A DNA stretch of 64,000 nucleotides from Anagrus nilaparvatae (GCA_022575985.1 JAKSXM010000007.1:53536501-53600500); one strand, 5' to 3'. Shown: positions 38,099 through 50,678, counted from the stretch's first letter. Notes: generated by a model from the letters alone, not told the origin. A program made the numbers and translations.

Positions 38099-38306
38099 AT
38101 AGCATGGTTAAGAGTCGATACTCGAACAATTTTAACAATAGCCAATCAAGTTATTACAAAGAACCACAGAATATTAGTAACTCACGAAGATCATCGTGTA
38201 TGGTATTTGCATATAAAAGATACAAAAGAATCGGACGCTGGTTGGTATATGTGTCAAATTAACACCGATCCTATGTCTAGTAATACTGGATTTCTCGAAA
38301 TTGTTG
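38099..38306 (+). CDS. DIP/lachesin-like Ig protein, rest of Ig domain 1
   Basis: Preceded by TTTTTAG and followed by GTAAGC. It translates as IAWLRVDTRTILTIANQVIT then KNHRILVTHEDHRVWYLHIK, DTKESDAGWYMCQINTDPMS and SNTGFLEIV. This has the invariant tryptophan after the first cysteine and the D-x-G-x-Y-x-C core (DAGWYMC) that closes the disulfide. The run AWLRVDT...HRVWYLHI...WYMCQINTDPM is highly characteristic of insect DIP and lachesin proteins, whose first Ig domain binds Dpr partners at the cell surface. The exon enters in phase 0 and leaves in phase 1, as required by the next exon. The most reliable family identification in the gene comes from here. Confidence 0.96.
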
Positions 38307-40054
38307 GTAAGCTTTCTAATTTTCTATCCCTTTAATTTTATACTTTTTTTTTATTTTTACATAAATGCTTTTATGTTTCTTTAGTTATCAATTATTAAAT
38401 TACAAAGAAAAAGCTTAGATTGCTAAGAGTTCAATTATATGTTAAGGTTTTTTTTGTTGTTTCATATCAAAGGCTTGTATTTTACTGCAATAAAAATGTA
38501 TTAGTTCGATTAAAATAATACTTTTATTATATTTTATTGAAATATAAATTGCTTCAAATCACTAAGTCAGATTGTTTCAAAAAGAATGAGTAATAAAAGT
38601 TTTGAAACTCTTACTTACGAGGCGACGAGGTCACTAGCTCGAGTTCCCGATTTATCTGTTCATGGTAGTGTCTAAAATCATTTTTCATTAAAACTTGAGA
38701 ATCTTTAAATTATTTTATTCTGAATTTATTTTAAAATATTAAATAATATTAATTCAGTAAGTTTTTTAAAAGTCATTGGTTCAATAAGAGAGCTTAAAAA
38801 TCTAAAACTTTTCCTATATCTTGCAAACAAATGATTTTTCGTTTATCTCTTGATTTTTAATTATAATATTTTAAATTAAAGTTTATATTTTTCTTCTAAG
38901 TTTAAAATCTTATTACAAGCTGGGTTACAAGCAATCTAGTAGAATCAATATTTAACTTGGCTGTAAAACGTTTTAAAAATTATCTTTGTAAATTTACATT
39001 TTATTTAAACAAAATTAATCGTACATATAACTTTTAAAAAAACTTGTTTACCTGTTCGAGAATGAAATTGGCAAGACTTTTCTAAGAAATATCTTCATAA
39101 GCAGCTGCAGTGATTCGTTGCAGTTTAGCTGTAAAATATTAAAAACTTGTAGCACAGAGTAGCAAGTAGTTTCAAATAATTTATGCAAGGAAAAGTGTTT
39201 GCAATTCTTCCAAATTCTTTGAAACTTCATCCAATTATGTGCAAGGTGCATTAGATTATTTGTTTTTAACGATTTTTTTCATTTTCTATTTGTCATTTCA
39301 AAATAAAAAAATAATTTTTTTAGTGGCTAACTTTGACCGCAATATTGAGTTTCTGTTTGATTTTATCGTGAGTTAGACTTCAGATTCTAAAAATTGAGAT
39401 ATTTTTACATAGGGATACAGTCATTTATAAGAAAATAAATTTTGATTTTGAAGTTTATTTAGTATTCAAAAAGAAATCGACACGTAGATATACTCTTGGT
39501 AGTAAAACGGTTATAATTAAAACGTTATATAATTGCAGCTTCTAATATGATTGCATTAAATATTTTATGCAAAAAAAAAAATATTTAGTTATAATTATTC
39601 TTAAAATATGGCATTTTATTTGAACATTATTTCCTAAAAATTGCGAAAAACCTATAAAAAGGCCAGTTTCTTCTGTGTACTCCTATTTTGTAACCTCTTA
39701 TGACCCCAAATTCGGATTCAGCGATACACAAAACCTACAGAAGACCTTTTCTAATTCTGGTTGTCGAATTTAGACACTCTTACACTGCATCATGACTTGA
39801 GTATAATATTAATTTCGTATTCAAGTGAATTGAGGAGTATTAGAGCTCAGGGAAATTTTTTTTTTATGAATTATGGATAAAGCACATAATAACAAAGATT
39901 CTGCAAAAAAAATTTTGGTTGAGATTTGTTCAGCAAAAAAAATAACAAGGTTGCAAAATAAGGAGTGGATTTTTGGTGTTTTTTTCAGTCATTCTTAGAG
40001 TTATAATATAACTATTCGTAACATATTTTCACGTTTTATTTATATGCTAGGTAT

Positions 40055-41464
40055 TACCGTATAGGAGCCGGTTTTCGATCAGAAGTCACTTTCTTATACC
40101 TAGCTGTATCTTTATTTGTTGAAAAATATACTTTAAAATTAATATTTGGAGTTAAATATTGTTGCATTTGATCAGGGAAATCCTATATTTTACTATCCCA
40201 ATTAAAAAAATGTCAAATTTGTTGATGGATAATTTATAATTTACATTTATTACAAGTGTGCAAGGTAAGGTAATTTCGATAATGTGAATTTAATTTTGAT
40301 AATAGTATCATTTTGATCGAATTAATTTTCGATAATTTGAAAATCGCTAAAACTAAGTTAAAATCGTGCGCGTTTTAATAGAATTCTTATAGGTATAACT
40401 ATACCTATTTCTTAACTCCCTTTTCGCTTCTTTTTTCTTGTTTTTTTAATATAAAATACCTATAAAAAGAGTAAAATATAGTAAACAGCAGATGAACTAC
40501 ACACTTGTATAATCATGTATTTTAAACATTTATTTATTAAAATTTACTTTTTAATTTTAATTAACGAAAGATAATAGTTGATATAATGTTTTTAAAACTC
40601 AAGGAAACAAAATAGGCGCCTTATGTAAACAACCTGATGTATACGTTCAGTTTGGGCGCGACTTTATTAGGGGTCATTTACCTGTTTAATTATTTGTGTA
40701 TTTAAAAGTAAAAACGACATAAATTTTATGAAAAAAGTGTTGGAATATAGTTTTTATATATTTTTAATATTAAAATAAAGGTTTTTTTTCATTTCAAAGC
40801 GTGTATACGTAATTTTTATTAAAATCAAAGCATTTACGAGCATTTATTGTGTTATAAACAAAGTGATACATAAGTATATAAGTACTTTAAATTGTGTTTA
40901 TGTGTGTTAGTTTATTAAATATTCTATTAATTATTATAAAATATAGTATAAATAATGTAATTATGACAAATTTAGTGTATTATTATTAAATAAATATCGT
41001 TCAAATTAAAAAAAGTGTAATTAAATTGAAAATATCGAAAATACCCATACGTGTAAAAAAGTTCGGATTCGATTATCGATATACCTATTTAAAATAAATT
41101 TGCAATAAATAAGTGAATATAACCCTTTCCCTTCATTTATTGAAGCATCACAACGTAATTAAAAGCATTTTTAGTATTCGGCATAGAGTAGGTATCCCTA
41201 AAACTCGATTTTAATAACACACGAGATTTGGTGAAAACGATGAGAAAAATCTCCTAAGGTTGTACAAGAGAGCATTTTTCTTATTTTTTTTATTAATTTA
41301 AGTTTTTTTTTAATATCGGTAACGTAGAAATTAGTTCCTTAGGGTTTGTAGTTTCATAAGAAAATTCGGTTTTAGATAAATGATGCATACTTTTTTATAT
41401 AAAAGCTAATTTGTGTGTATTTGATCGAAAGCCAATACGTTCGAAAACTGGCTCCTATACGGTA
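40055..41464. mobile_element. 1.4-kb element with inverted ends TACCGTATAGGAGCC
   Basis: The left end TACCGTATAGGAGCCGGTTT and right end GGCTCCTATACGGTA are complementary over about 24 bases with one or two mismatches, on both sides of a 1.4-kb AT-rich stretch without coding frames. The outermost bases alone do not tell the superfamily. A long AT-rich internal region separates it from the foldback class. Confidence 0.5.
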
Positions 41465-41515
41465 TTTAATTTAATCCAATCAAAACATTCAAAATTCCTG
41501 AAACTTTTTTCTAAC

Positions 41516-41556
41516 ATGATCAGCTTCGCTCTACCCGTCTTTGAAGTTATGTAGTA
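41516..41556 (+). mobile_element. Relic of a Helentron-like 3' end
   Basis: ATGATCAGCTTCGCTCTACC followed by CGTCTTTGAAG is the 3' end of the element family at 14245 and 30815, here in + orientation with a damaged terminal stem. A second relic, CTTCGTTCTACCCATTTTTA, is at about 51530-51556. Confidence 0.55.
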
Positions 41557-44511
41557 GGCAAAAGTACCAAAAAATCCAAATTTTTTTAAGCTAAGAAACA
41601 TATAATAAAAATGTATATTAATAAAAAAAATTAAGGGGGTTTCATAAGTTTAAAAGGGCTAAAAAATAAAAAAACACGAAATAATTTCGTCAGTACTACA
41701 ATTTTTAAACTCTGTAATGCAAATTTTCTTTTTAATTTTTATGTATTTTTTCCCCATAATATATTTTTACATAAACGTCAATAATTTTTTATGCTTTTCA
41801 TATATATTAAATGCATCTAAAACTAATACATATTTCTATTAGGTTAAAAGCCATTAACATAAATTTAGATTAAAAAAAGAATATATATTCATACATCCTT
41901 GTACATGGGTTATTACCATTTTTTTTGCAAGATTTATATTAAGGATATTTTCATCTACTTACTGCATTTATTCTTATTTATTTTAAATTTTAAGTTAATA
42001 GGTATTTTTGCATTTCTGGGCGTAAAACTCGTGCGTAAAAATTAGGCATAGAATTTCGTACTTTGCTTGGTAGGCTAAAAATATTGTAAGTTCAATAAGA
42101 GAAAAATTTTTGAAACTAGCGATTCGCCGGGATTTCGTGTTAGTGATCACACTAATTTTAGCACTTTTACGTTCTTGAAACTAAATATACTATCGATAAA
42201 CTGTTACCAAAATTTAAGGTTTGAACTACTATACCAAAAAATTAATCTCTTAACAATAAGGGAAAAAATTAGATGCGAAATTAAATACAAAAATTTGGCT
42301 ATCAATAGTTCCTCTCCGTCGAAACAAAAATTAAATTAATTATTTTTTCGTCTTAGATAAATAACTTTTCAAAAAATTTAATAATAATCCATATATATAA
42401 TTTATGCAAAAATGATTTAAATGAAAAAAAAAATAAAAATACTTTCACATAAAAATTTTTAATATTTTTAATTATTTTAATGTTCGGTTTCTTTTTAACT
42501 TTACTAAAAAAATATGTTTTCATAAAATTTATTTTATCAAGTTGTTTTATATATATAAATCTTAAACAGTTGCTTTGATATAACAAACTGCTTTTTAGTT
42601 GACGATATATATATATATATACATTTATGCATCTACGTATAATACGTTTATTCTCGTCAAGAATATACATGAACTATATGATTTTAGTCAACCTGTGGTG
42701 GACATTTGCGAGAAAGTCATTAATGTGAAACGACGTTACAGTAGAAATGCTTATAGTTATGCAATAGCATATGTATATATATATATGCGTATAAACATAT
42801 TAAAACAATTGCATGAAATATTTTATACAGAATCAAGTTAACAGAAAATATTAAATTAACCACGTGAGAATTATATGGCTACATATAAAACTTTTCTGCA
42901 GTTAGTGAGTGCTTTACTGAGATAAAGAAAGTCTCACAGCTCTATATATAATATATATAAATAATAAAAATGTATATATATATATTAAATATTTGCATGT
43001 AAGTGTAAAAAAGGATTTAGTTTCTGATGCTTATTGTAAGTGTGGGTAATAGGCCCGGCACGATTCCGCGAGCTTCTGCAATGCAAATATATGTAAAGCA
43101 CGTTCAAACCCACCAACGCCTTTAAGTCTAGTTTACTGCATATATTCATAATATACATTCTATACTTGAAGCAAACGATTGCACACTTGGAAGGCTATTA
43201 AACACCTTCCTAGCGACGTGCCCTCGTCTCTAATAACCATGTATACTTGCAGTCATTATAGTAGTAGTAATAATAGCAGCAGTAGTTTTAGTGTTAGTTG
43301 AGAAAATAGCAGTAGTAGTCGTCATCATCGTCGTCGTCTGACCAACCCTTATATAATTTTGGTTCTCCTTTTTGTTCATAATATGCAATGTAGGAAATCT
43401 CTTCAAGACCGCTTATCATCATTAATTTATTTACATATAATATATTCGTGCATTTCGTAATAATTCACTAAAATACTAACAAAAAAAATCAAATTTTCGT
43501 TTCTTTTATTTTTACTAATTTTTTTTTTAAATTAGTATACATCCATGTTAGTGTTGCAGAGCAGTCATTTAATTTTTTTTTTATTTGATTATACTTTTTT
43601 TCAAGTAGTTAAATAAGGATATGACAATCTTTTTCATTGAAGGTAGTTCAGCTGCCCATAATAGGCAGCTTTAGGTTATTTTCTGATAGTTTTCCACCAT
43701 TTTCATGAATTATTCAATTTTTGGGGTTGCTAAATACACGAATAATATTTTATTGAAAATGGTATAACTGCTCACCATAGAAAATATTCAAAAAACACAA
43801 ATAATAACGTAAAATTGTCTATGTGGGCCCTTCCAGTAAAATTAATTAAATTTTCATTTTTTTGTTGTAACAAAAATCATAAAAATATTTAATAAATTTT
43901 AAAATAAATGAACATGTTTTTTTAATGATTTATACAAACGCATCTAAAATATTATAAGTTATCATAAAATATTTTTTTTAAATCAACTTAAACAGTAAAC
44001 CGAAAATTTAGATAAAATAAAAAATTCTACTTTATCTTGACAAGAGGGTTTTTCTAAACATATATTTGGTAAAAAGCTATTAAAGTATAAAAATAAAAAG
44101 AATTTTTTTTTCTTAGTCGAATTTAACTTTTTTTTTATATTTTATCTTTTTTATTTATTGTGTACTATTTTTTCTTTAATTTACATTATTTTATTTTATA
44201 TTTTATGATAATAAGATCAAGATTTATTCTGTATAATAACTAAAATTACTTAACATATAATGTTCACACGTTGATTCATTTTGCAAAGAAAAACATTTTC
44301 TCACTTTTGTTTTGGGCAAGTTTAATGAAGCTTTTAAATTTTTGGTAAAAATTTTGTTTCTAATGGTTATGGTATTTCAAACCTTTAGCAATATTATAAT
44401 ACACAATTTTTCTCCCAAGTAGTTTTTTATTTCATAAAAGTAAATGATATTCACATTTTTTTTGATCATATACATGAACAATTAAATTTTAAATAGGAAT
44501 CCCTTGATTAA

Positions 44512-45459
44512 CCCTCAGCAGCACGGGTGGGGTCCAGCGGACCCCATGGTAGTTTTAAAAAACATGGCATTATCCTAAATCTATAATGGCAGTTTCTTTT
44601 GCTAATTTATTTTGGTAGTTGTATTACTCATCTGCAACTATAAAAGCCTCAGAACTTTTCATGTATTGGTTGCATACGTTTTGGAAAATTTTTTTGGGGT
44701 CCGCTAGACCCCCCCGTGTAGTTACGTATTATTTTTTGCTATAAAAAAATTGTAATTTTGAAAATATTTTTTAATTATCTGATTGATAAATCAATGTTTT
44801 ATGATAATTCAATAAAAGAATGTTCTTTAAATAATTTAAACATTGCAAATATTGCCCAAAACCTATTTGGTGAGAAAATTGAAAATTTAATGCATAAAGT
44901 TCAGAAAACGCAATGGGCAAAGATACATACTTCGGGTATGCTTTTAAGGTTATAAAGAATATGATAGAAATGTATTTCAATATTTGTGGAATTAGTTCAT
45001 CATTTATTTTTTATATTTTTAGAATAAAAAAACTATTTTAATAAAAAAAACTATGCATATAGAAATTTACAAAAAGGTGTCATTTTAATTCAAGGGAATA
45101 ATTCATGTTTTTTTTAATTTGAAATTTCTTACTTAAATTTCTTTAAAGTTTACCCTTTGGCATTTCCCGTTTAGTGGTTAAAAAGTTATTTATAATTTTT
45201 TAAACCAATTTTATTGCTATTTAAAAAAATCAACCTTTTTATAATGAGAAGAAATTTTCTTTTTTTAATATCTTTAAACAGGCTAACAATTTTCAGTTTT
45301 TTATTTTATAATCGCATAATTAAACTCTTCTGCGTTCTAAATAAAAAAAAAGTTAATTTTGGACCAATTTTGAAGGAATTATAGACTTACAAAGTCGCTG
45401 GGGTCCGCTAGACCCCCCCGTGCTCTAACGTTTTCGGAAGGCACCCGTGCTGCTAAGGG
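44512..45459. mobile_element. piggyBac-like non-autonomous element (948 bp)
   Basis: TTAA lies on both sides (44508-44511 and 45460-45463). The ends are CCCTCAGCAGCACGGGTG on the left and CACCCGTGCTGCTAAGGG on the right, complementary with one mismatch (CCCTTAGCAGCACGGGTG as reverse of the right end). Inside both ends lies GGGGTCC(A/G)C(G/T)(G/A)GACCCC, a short palindrome that is found also at about 44696. TTAA target duplication with CCCT-type ends is the signature of the piggyBac superfamily, whose transposase excises precisely. There is no room for a transposase gene, and the 65-69-codon internal frames are not recognisable. Confidence 0.75.
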
Positions 45460-46170
45460 TTAAGATAATACTCCTGAATGGCCTAAATATTTTAATTTAT
45501 CTACCGAATCTAAAGATACTATATTATTTTTTCTCAAAATATGCAATGATCCTGAGAATCAAGAGGGGGGCTTAGAATAATTTTGAATTAAGGGCTTAGA
45601 ATAATTAGTTTAAATAATCAGAATAGTTTCGGTTTAGAATATTAAAATCTACTATAGGTGAGAGTAAAGGTGATAATTACAAATTATAAAAATAGCAAAT
45701 TGTATTTTAATATTGCGTAATATTTATGCATTATACCTAGCCCTCAGCTGTTGTAAACATGTTACATGAATTAAGACATTTAGGTTGTTTTTACACAAAG
45801 AAGTTATAAGATTTTTACAATGCTCATTGGATGGGGTGTTTGAAAAAATCTGGCTTGGAAAGGGGGAACTGATCGTTCAGGTACTGGTGATCTTTAATGT
45901 ACTGGTACTAGTAGTTTTCTACTCGCGAAAAAAGTTAAATTAAAAATATTAGGCTTTTTAAATTAAAAAAAAATGAATTTAAAAAAAATTTATAACATGT
46001 TAGTAATATACTACATTAATTTTAAAAACTAAAAAAATAAAAATCTTTTAAAAAAAATTTTATTTTCTATTTTTAGAATTTTGAAAAATCATTCATTTAT
46101 TAAAGATTAATTATACAACATACAAGAAAACGTTTTACTTCATTTAATAAACTAATAATTTTAATTGCAG

Positions 46171-46326
46171 TACCACCTGACTTTCTTGATAACAACACAA
46201 GTACCGATATGACTGTAAGAGAAGGAATAAATGTCACATTGCATTGTGCAGCTAAAGGTACTCCAAAACCAAAGCTTATGTGGAAACGAGAATGTGGAGA
46301 AAAATTTTTTTGTGTCAATAATAAAA
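46171..46326 (+). CDS. DIP/lachesin-like Ig protein, first half of Ig domain 2
   Basis: Bounded by TTGCAG and GTAAGC, phase 1 at both ends. It translates (with the carried G) as VPPDFLDNNTSTDMTVREGI, NVTLHCAAKGTPKPKLMWKR and ECGEKFFCVNNK. VPPD...REG...LHCAAKGTPKP..MWKR is the typical linker and B-C strand region of Ig domain 2 in this family. It contains sequons NTS and NVT. Unusually, two additional cysteines (KRECGEKFFC) follow the core tryptophan in a region that is normally acidic and cysteine-free in relatives I know. They could form an extra local disulfide. Confidence 0.93.
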
Positions 46327-46490
46327 GTAAGCTTATATATATATTTTTTTATACTAATACTTTTTTTAATTAAATATTTGATTTGAAAAAAAAAATATTT
46401 ATTTCTTGATACCTAGAATTTTTACATATAAATTTATTTTTTATGTTATGAATGTAATTTGTTTTGAATATAAAATATCTTTTATAACCA

Positions 46491-46567
46491 CTGTCAGGTT
46501 GCTGTGCTTGAATTTTAGTTGAATTCTAAATTTTCAAAATTCAAGCTAAGCAACCTGACTGTTAGTT
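46491..46567 (+). repeat. Near-perfect short hairpin
   Basis: CAGGTTGCTGTGCTTGAATTTT and the downstream AAAATTCAAGCTAAGCAACCTG pair with about two mismatches, over a loop of about 20 bases. It lies in the intron after the first half of Ig domain 2. It could be a tiny palindromic element or a hairpin RNA; the sequence alone does not decide. Confidence 0.55.
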
Positions 46568-46784
46568 TTTATACTTTTTATAGAAAATTTAGATTTTGTT
46601 TGTTATATTATTATTATTATTATTATTATTGAATTTATTTTGCTAGCAATCTATATTATAAGATTAAATATATTTATAGTACATTACGCAAATGAATTTC
46701 AGTCATGTTGATTGTTGAACCTTAAAAAAATTTTTTTATTTTTAACCTATCTTTAGGTTTTAAGTCATTTGCTAAAACCTCAGA

Positions 46785-46910
46785 GGAAAAATTCCAATTG
46801 CCACTGCCAGGTAAATCAACCGATACAATTCCGGTATCAGCAAGATAGGGCAACTGGAAAAATTCCGGTAGCAGAAAGGTAGTGGCAACTGGATATTTTT
46901 TTTTCAGAGT
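46785..46910. repeat. Short inverted repeat
   Basis: AATTCCAATTGCCACTGCC on the left pairs with GGTAGTGGCAACTGGATAT on the right; the centre contains a second pair around ATTCCGGTA(T/G)CAG. A diverged mini-element of about 125 bases, without coding content. Confidence 0.5.
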
Positions 46911-47854
46911 CTTAACGTCACACGCTACACAATAACTAACATAACTATCGAAAAAAAAGTGTTTTATTTAGTCCATGTATTAAAATTTTATTAAATAATT
47001 ATATAGGTTATAACAATATCAGCAGATAACAACTGTTGTCTTTCGTGTATACTTCTCTTATAAAAATTTTATTTCCTATTAATTCTTATATTTTCAAGGC
47101 GAGATTATTCATTAATTAAAGTTTAACGACCGGTCATATCAAATATTCACCTTTCATCTTTCAAAGTATAAAAATATAATTTATCAATTAAGTAGAGTAA
47201 ACCATGTTTAGTCAGACATAAGTCAACCTTATTTTAGTAGCTGCCAATTTTTCATCATAAAAATTTAATATTAATTTAAAACGCATGTAATTAATCAAAA
47301 AACTTATATAGTTTTTTCTAATATTTCAGTTTTAAAAACCCAAATTCATTTTCATGTTTTTTATTTATATCAATTTGAATAAAAATTTTAATTAATAAAT
47401 AATGTCAATGATAACGGTAAAATCTTACCTCGCCTCTGAGATATTTTTCTGGTGGTACACAAATAAATTTTTAATATAAAAAAATATACTCATTACAAAA
47501 ATATATTTCTTGAAAATTCAAGCAGGCATTCAAGTAGTTAATTGAAACATTGCCCTGCTACCATATTCAAACATTTATTATAATCATCATAAAGTTTCAT
47601 GATTTAACCGTATAAAAAAAAATTATTGTATAATGATTTATAAGTTTGGTTTGAATTTTAAAGCAATATATTTTTATAGTGTATATTAGCCTGGCAGTTA
47701 TTTCATCTAAAATCAGTAATAAATCAAGGTTAATTAATTAATTAAGCTCATTTAATCACTTCTAAATATTGTCACTAGATACAGTAGATACATGGTCTTT
47801 TATGCAGAAAATTTTCAGTCAGTCATACGAAAAAAAAATGTAATTTTCATACCA

Positions 47855-47928
47855 AGAGAGATGATTCTTTTGATCAAGAGGGCTATTAAATATATAATAG
47901 CCCTCTTGGTCAAAAGAATCATCTCTCT
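47855..47928 (+). repeat. 74-nt near-perfect hairpin in intron
   Basis: AGAGATGATTCTTTTGATCA plus AGAGGGCTATTA is followed by a loop of about 8 bases and then TAATAGCCCTCTTGGTCAAA plus AGAATCATCTCT. I count one mismatch in an arm of about 33 bases. The length fits a pre-miRNA-like fold, but the near-perfect pairing also fits a tiny palindromic transposon. It lies in the same direction as the host gene on +, but a hairpin reads alike on both strands. Confidence 0.6.
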
Positions 47929-49383
47929 CGTTATTATTTATTCAAAATGGGCGAAAAATTCTCTAATTCTTATAATTTTCATACTCTTCATTGCTAATAA
48001 TTAAAATAGCTTTAATTGTCGCAATTTCATTATTTGGTAAAAGGCCACGAATTTTAATTCGTTAAAGTAATTTTTTTTTCAATTGCCAAGCTAATATATA
48101 TAGAGACAGGATACAGACATGTGTATTTCTACAATTAAATTTATCGCATTCGAAAATCAAATTACTATTTATTGTTAGTATATTTAAATAATATTGATAT
48201 CATATAATATAATAATATATCATATAATATAAGTCTGCAGTGATGGCTCTCTATAACCGATTTATTACTAAATCAAGATGAATTTGATTTGATTATTCAT
48301 GTATATTGTAAACCCATTTATATCGCTTTAAATACACAAATGTTTGGCTAAAAACGTTTATTAAAAATATATTTAGAATTTAATGAGACCGAATCGATAC
48401 AAAAATAATAAAATATTTTAAGAACAGTTAATTCATTTTTTATATTTTTGGGTCTTGGTATGGGTAGGTTAATTTTTAATTCTTGTTATCAGGATGAAAT
48501 ATAATAGTAAATTCTTAAAAATTACTAAATGTTTAATAAATCGAAATCATAATTCTGAAATTTCAATGGTGATTTCAATTTTAAATATTGAAAAAAATAA
48601 ATATTTTCAAAAATGTTTTTTAATACAATATTTAGAGAAAAAACATTTGAGAAAATAAACATTAGAATATCAGGAATCCTTAAATTCTACTAAGGAAAAT
48701 TTTTTAAATAAATACAAAATTTTTACGAAATTTTGAGTATTTACCATTTTTTCTTTTAACCTTCGGGTGTCATGAATACTTAATTTAAATGCAAGTATTA
48801 AAGGGGAATAGATTCATTTTTCTATCCAAACGTGTCGTCAATTTTGGATCAAGGAAAGTAGCTTAATTAAAAAAGAACCACTCATGTATAAAAATTAGAG
48901 ATTCTATGCTAACTAATTCGGATTGAAAGACTGCAGGAAACGGCCCAAACTATTTTTTTCCGAAATTACATCTAAAAATAAATCTTATCATCCATCTTCA
49001 ACTTCCTATATCCAATTTTTCAATAATAATAAATTTTTTCATTAATTTATAAAAAAAAATCCAAAAATTTGAAAATAGCTACTGAAAATCGAGAATTGAA
49101 TAAGAAAATTTTTCGTCTATTTACAAAAAAAGTTGAAAAATATGAAAATCGAGAATTTAATCTAGAATGTTAAAAATAGGTGGAAGAAATTATTTTTAGT
49201 TACACTTTCGGAAAAAAATATTTTGGACGTTTTAGTCCAGTTGGCTTGGAATCTATCATATATAAAATGACCATATTAAATATTTACTTATACTTGTATA
49301 CATAAACACATTACACTATAATGAAATACAAACATTCTCAAAAGCATTTGTAGAAATGTGATACTAAAATACGATTTATACAG

Positions 49384-49518
49384 TAGGGGAAACGAAAATC
49401 GAAGGTCCAAAACTGGAAATAACACGTGTCAATCGAACACATATGGGATCATATCTTTGTATAGCATCAAATGGAATTCCACCATCAGTCAGCAAACGAA
49501 TTGTTCTTAAAGTTAACT
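49384..49518 (+). CDS. DIP/lachesin-like Ig protein, second half of Ig domain 2
   Basis: Acceptor TTTATACAG, donor GTAGGT. It translates as GETKIEGPKLEITRVNRTHM, GSYLCIASNGIPPSVSKRIV and LKVN. The MGSYLCIASNGIPPSVSKRI motif is a hallmark of DIP/lachesin Ig domain 2 and carries its second disulfide cysteine. There is a choice of donor: GTAGGT at 49519 or GTAAAA four bases later. Only the first keeps the frame into the next exon (N-F-APTIKV), so I chose it. Phase 1 at both ends; sequon NRT. Confidence 0.95.
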
Positions 49519-49838
49519 GTAGGTAAAATTATATTTTTTTAAAAATTTTAGTTTAAATTTATATTTTAATAATATTTTTATCAAATACAATCAAAAAAAA
49601 AAATTCGTTGATAATAATATTATTATGTATAAATTTTTACTTGTTTATATAAGCTTAAATTTAACACGATTTATGACAATTACTAAAATACATTATCAGT
49701 ATAACAATGTTAAAAATATATTTATATAAATTGACCTATTTAAATTTATTTGATAAAATCTCAATATTTATTTAGAAATATTTTATAATTCTAAAATTAT
49801 GTATATTTATACAAAATTTATTTATTTACTTGTTTTAG

Positions 49839-49973
49839 TTGCACCAACAATCAAAGTTGAGAATCAGTTAGTTGGAGCTTATGAAAATCAATCATTAACT
49901 TTACAATGTCATATAGAAGCTCACCCATATCCTATAACATATTGGGTTGCTGGTAATAGAACAATAAGTAACG
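49839..49973 (+). CDS. DIP/lachesin-like Ig protein, first half of Ig domain 3
   Basis: Acceptor TGTTTTAG, donor GTAAAT. It translates as FAPTIKVENQLVGAYENQSL, TLQCHIEAHPYPITYWVAGN and RTISNG. APTI...LVGA..NQSLTLQC.IEA.P.PI.YW is the normal start of the third Ig domain in lachesin/DIP proteins, with the first disulfide cysteine in LQC and the core tryptophan in YWV. Sequons NQS and NRT. Phase 1 at both ends, separated from the previous exon by an intron of only 320 bases. Confidence 0.95.
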
Positions 49974-50678
49974 GTAAATATTATAATATTTATTTTCAAT
50001 TTTAATTAATCCATTCTCATGTTTAAATATGATTTATTCATTTTAATATACATTTTGTCAGATAATAATAAGTAAATATTTACTTTTTTTATAAAAATTA
50101 AAATTCACTTTATTTTTTTTTTTTTTTTTGAAATAGAATTTTAAAGCCAAGTGCTTATATTTTATAATCAGAAAGAAAAATATTTTTTAAAAATATTTAT
50201 TTATTATTAACTGCCCCCCTGGACCCCTGAGAGTAGAATTTTCTAAAGAAATGTTTTTTTTGGTTACTCAATATTTTGTAAAATAAACTTCTTTTAGCCG
50301 AAGTATTATCTAAAATTTACTGCATCATAAAAATTATGAGCATAGAAACCCAGGCAGGAAACATTTTAATTTTTATTCATAAAAAGAAAATAGAGGAAAT
50401 TTCTGGTTCTATTGTAGCAAGCCTGTAGTGAGACTAAGATCTTTTATTTTTATGTTAGAAAAATAAGATTGGAAATATTAATTGAATATTAATTGAATTA
50501 TTGCCACCCTTCTGCCAGTAATGCAATTGCTGTTCATGAATTTAAGCCCTTAGAAGACCTATTTAGAATTCAATTTATAAAATTTTAAATTACTTTAAGT
50601 TAGCATATAAATATCTGGATATAAAAATAAAATAGCTAATTAAAATCTAAATATAGAATTTTTTTTATAATTTTACAG

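Larger units (their letters stand above)
38307..46170 (+). other. 7.9-kb intron with repeats
   Basis: The intron between Ig domains 1 and 2. It holds an inverted-repeat element (40055-41464), a Helentron-like 3' end relic (about 41516-41556), a piggyBac-like element (44512-45459) and a (TAG/CAG) and (GTC) trinucleotide tract near 43258-43340. The rest is AT-rich sequence in which I see no exon. Confidence 0.7.

Noticed and set aside
38625..38665. GAGTTCCCGATTTAT-like T-arm in a possible tRNA
   Set aside because: No acceptor stem, D-arm or A-box at the proper distance.
42353..42841. 105-codon minus and 80-codon + frames
   Set aside because: Very AT-rich (TATATA tracts), Ile/Lys/Phe/Tyr-rich peptides without a domain or splice context.
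49523..49528. Alternative donor GTAAAA four bases after the chosen end of the Ig2 exon
   Set aside because: Using it would shift the frame and hit a stop a few codons into the next exon.
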